A stretch of DNA of 14,650 bases from positions 1-14,650 of the forward strand of contig CALFEW010000795.1 of the NCBI GenBank assembly GCA_937958365.1. Direction: 5' to 3'. Origin of the DNA: an uncultured Chloroflexota bacterium. Its GTDB lineage: Bacteria > Chloroflexota > Anaerolineae > Promineifilales > Promineifilaceae. The position numbers and the translations under genes were made by a program. The notes under the pieces are model-generated. The model worked only from the letters and a program-made list of their open reading frames with translations, did not search any database and had not been told where the DNA came from. Positions 13,069-14,650 of the stretch are shown piece by piece (within the stretch, counting starts at the first letter, position 1; the number at the start of each line of letters is the position of its first letter).

Positions 13069-14650
13069 GGCGGAAATCAACCAACAACTAACGGCCCACG
13101 GCCCACGGCCCACGGCCCACGGAATACGGAACACGGCCCCACGCCGCGTGGCCCACGCCTCCTCACGGCCGTTACCCTCCTCGCCCTCAGCCTCGTCGCC
13201 GTGTACCCGCTCTTCAGCGGCAGCCTGCCCTGCTCCGACGACGCCGCCTTCCACCTGCTGCGCCTGACCCAGCTTGATCACCTGCTGCGCCAGGGCGTGC
13301 TGTACAGCCGTTGGGCGCCCGACATGGCGCAGGGTTACGGTTTCCCGTTCTTCAATTTCTACGCCCCGCTTTCTTATTATTTCGCCGAACTGACGAGCCT
13401 GCTGGCGGGCAATCTCAACCTGGGAATGCGGTTGGCGCTGGCGCTGGGCATTTACGCCACCGGCCTGACGAGCTACTTGCTGGCCCGCGACCATTTCTCC
13501 AAACCGGCGGCGCTGGTGACGGCCGTTGCCGTCCTATACGCCCCCTACTTCGCCTTCGATGTCTACTTTCGCGGCAACCTGGCCGAATCGCTGGCCTGGC
13601 CGCTGCTGCCCCTGGCGCTCTGGGGCATGGGCCGATGGGTCCGCACCGCCCAACCGCGCTGGCTGCTGCTCACGGCCGTTACCTACGCCGCCATCCTCCT
13701 CACCCACAACGTCTTCGCCCTCATTTTTAGCCCGCTGTTGGCAGCGTATGGAATCTGGGAAATTGTCAATAGTCAATGGTCAATAACCAATGGTCAACGG
13801 CGAAAATTGACAATTAACCATTGGCTATTAACCATTGGCAATTCTCTCCTCCCCCTCCTCCTCGGTCTCGGCCTTTCCGCCTTCTTCTGGCTGCCCGCCA
13901 TCGCCGAACGGGGATTGGTGCATAGCGACCGGCTGCTGGTTCCGCCCATCTTTGTCTACTGGGGCAACTTTGTCACCCTGGGCGAGATTTTTGCCGCGCC
14001 GCAAACCGTCCATCCCGACCTGATCAACCCCTCTCCGGCGCGGGCGCTGGGGCTGGTTCCCCTGCTGCTGGCGCTGCCCGCCCTCACCCTGGGTTGGTGG
14101 CGGCTGCGCCCGGAACCGCGCCGCCAGGTGGTCTTTTTTGGTCTGGCAACGGCCGTTTACGTCTTCCTCATGACGGCCGTTTCCGACCCCCTCTGGGCCA
14201 ATCTGCCCCTCATTGAATACGTGCAATTCCCCTGGCGCTTGCTCGGCCCCGCCGCCCTGACGCTGGCGATGTTGGTTGGCGCAAGCGTGGACGCCTTAGC
14301 CGGTGACAAGGTGACTGCCACCGCCTCGCCCCCTCACCTTGTCACCCTGTTATCTCTCCTCTTTATCACCGCCCTCATCCTGGCCGACCTGGCCTGGCTG
14401 GACGGCCGTTTCTGCCCCGGCCTGGAAAACCCGACCATCGCCGATATGCAGGCATTTGAACGCGACAGCGCCACCATCGGCACGACGGCGAAGGGGGAAT
14501 ACCTGCCGCGCACGGTGGAATACATGCCCGACCAACCGGCCACCGAACCCTTCGCGCCGCTGCCGGACACGGCCGTTCTCCAATCCGTCACCCGCGCCCC
14601 TCTCCGCCTGGAAGCCGCCATCCGCGCCAGCGAAGCCTTCACCCTGACGG
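13063..14650 (+). CDS. Second giant PTPS-related/GT-C-like membrane protein, 3' partial
   Basis: An open frame runs from ATG 13063 to the right edge without a stop (529 codons); an in-frame TGA at 13057-13059 makes this ATG the first possible start. Paralog of the 9690 gene: TM1 at about 33-50, SDDAAFHLLRL with Asp60 and His64 aligning to Asp36 and His40, GYGFPFFNFYAPLSYY, LYAPYF, a GNSLLPLLLGL..FFWLPA stretch, EYVQFPWRLLGPA, and GTTAKGEYLPR matching GTTSAADYLPR. The nucleotide identity just after array C/C-prime is high. Predicted N-in with active-site loops outside. The first 30 or so residues are repeat-encoded (G and H arrays), another array encodes about 235-260, and an 8-bp array encodes about 414-430. 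Probably a glycosyltransferase using polyprenyl-linked sugar; unproven. The C-terminal beta modules, if present, lie outside the window. Confidence 0.85.
   Translation, partial: MNGGNQPTTNGPRPTAHGPRNTEHGPTPRGPRLLTAVTLLALSLVAVYPLFSGSLPCSDDAAFHLLRLTQLDHLLRQGVLYSRWAPDMAQGYGFPFFNFYAPLSYYFAELTSLLAGNLNLGMRLALALGIYATGLTSYLLARDHFSKPAALVTAVAVLYAPYFAFDVYFRGNLAESLAWPLLPLALWGMGRWVRTAQPRWLLLTAVTYAAILLTHNVFALIFSPLLAAYGIWEIVNSQWSITNGQRRKLTINHWLLTIGNSLLPLLLGLGLSAFFWLPAIAERGLVHSDRLLVPPIFVYWGNFVTLGEIFAAPQTVHPDLINPSPARALGLVPLLLALPALTLGWWRLRPEPRRQVVFFGLATAVYVFLMTAVSDPLWANLPLIEYVQFPWRLLGPAALTLAMLVGASVDALAGDKVTATASPPHLVTLLSLLFITALILADLAWLDGRFCPGLENPTIADMQAFERDSATIGTTAKGEYLPRTVEYMPDQPATEPFAPLPDTAVLQSVTRAPLRLEAAIRASEAFTLT
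13091..13139. repeat. Heptad array H (ACGGCCC), N-terminal coding
   Basis: Seven heptamers in register: ACGGCCC four times, ACGGAAT, ACGGAAC, ACGGCCC. Encodes a Gly/Pro/Arg/His-rich cytoplasmic tail before TM1 of the second membrane protein. On the minus strand, H followed by G runs from TTCCGT-type to GTTCACT-type units, the same two types that open and close array E on the plus strand. Confidence 0.95.
13765..13841. repeat. Heptad array C-prime, mirror type, paralogous to array C
   Basis: Eleven heptamers (GTCAATA, GTCAATG, GTCAATA, ACCAATG, GTCAACG, GCGAAAA, TTGACAA, TTAACCA, TTGGCTA, TTAACCA, TTGGCAA). It sits at the same protein position as array C, with the centre three bases longer (one codon) and without the ACGGCCGT core. 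Confidence 0.93.
14302..14349. repeat. 8-bp mirror array in the loop equivalent to array E
   Basis: Octamers GGTGACAA, GGTGACTG, CCACCGCC, TCGCCCCC, TCACCTTG, TCACCCTG. Bases 14302-14314 and 14334-14346 are perfect 13-bp inverted copies with a 19-base spacer. It lies in the loop after VQFPWRLLGPA, where the paralog carries heptad array E. Confidence 0.85.

Larger units (their letters stand above)
58..14576. repeat. Dispersed palindrome ACGGCCGT (33 copies by eye)
   Basis: Copies start at 58, 329, 638, 739, 838, 2478, 2513, 3300, 3437, 6382, 7838, 8364, 8728, 8853, 9505, 10074, 10415, 10620, 11370, 11466, 11953, 12508, 12693, 12796, 12835, 12952, 13165, 13519, 13672, 14149, 14173, 14402 and 14569. 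Base composition alone would predict fewer than one. All three frames are used (Thr-Ala-Val, Asn/Asp/His-Gly-Arg, Arg-Pro-Leu). None lies between 3445 and 6381, the groES-groEL region. Often extended to AACGGCCGTT-like; the best case is the 16-bp perfect palindrome at 3296-3311. Confidence 0.9.

Overview
The window is GC-rich (roughly 60% by eye) bacterial DNA. It carries a groES-groEL operon under CIRCE control, sigma70-type promoters, many membrane and TPR genes, and very large polytopic membrane proteins ending in repeated beta-sandwich modules. I read this as Chloroflexota, probably an Anaerolineae-type genome. That is inference from gene content and repeat style; no rRNA or other phylogenetic marker was checked.

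Layout. 1-1781 (+): 3' part of an ABC-2 exporter ATPase gene overlapping its permease gene. 1809-2976 (+): own promoter, then a small SpoIIE/RsbX-type PP2C phosphatase and a small P-loop protein. 2987-3802 (-): soluble TPR protein, convergent with the previous pair. 3843-6033 (-): groES-groEL with a clear promoter, two CIRCE operators flanking it, and an intrinsic terminator. 6121-7329 (-): membrane-anchored TPR protein whose leader holds a terminator-like hairpin. 7453-8418 (-): GT2 glycosyltransferase. 8672-9676 (+): DPM1/GtrB-type polyprenyl-phosphate glycosyltransferase. 9690-13052 and 13063-end (+): two paralogous giant membrane proteins of the GT-C-like 'PTPS-related' type. The last four genes look like an envelope glycan or glycolipid module: one enzyme could charge a lipid carrier and the large membrane proteins could use the lipid-linked sugar outside the cell.

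Two layers of repeated DNA lie over these genes. The first is the 8-bp palindrome ACGGCCGT, which I count 33 times by eye (18 of them after position 10,000) and never inside groES or groEL. It is used in all reading frames, like the HIP1 palindrome of cyanobacteria.

The second, and most unusual, is a family of tandem arrays with a strict 7-bp period (some with 8-bp period), made of degenerate units such as ATTGCGG, ATTCCGT, ATCCGAA, TTCACTG, ATTCACA, GTGGCGA and CCATTGG. Several switch to the reverse-complement unit midway without losing register, so they can fold as long hairpins. They sit between genes, across a stop/start junction, and inside the open reading frames of both giant membrane proteins. 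There, my topology reading puts every array in a cytoplasmic loop or tail. The two paralogs provide filled and empty versions of the same loops, and one loop holds a 7-bp array in one gene and an 8-bp array in the other. This recurrent, frame-preserving, loop-specific occupation is the best candidate for an undescribed element in the window.
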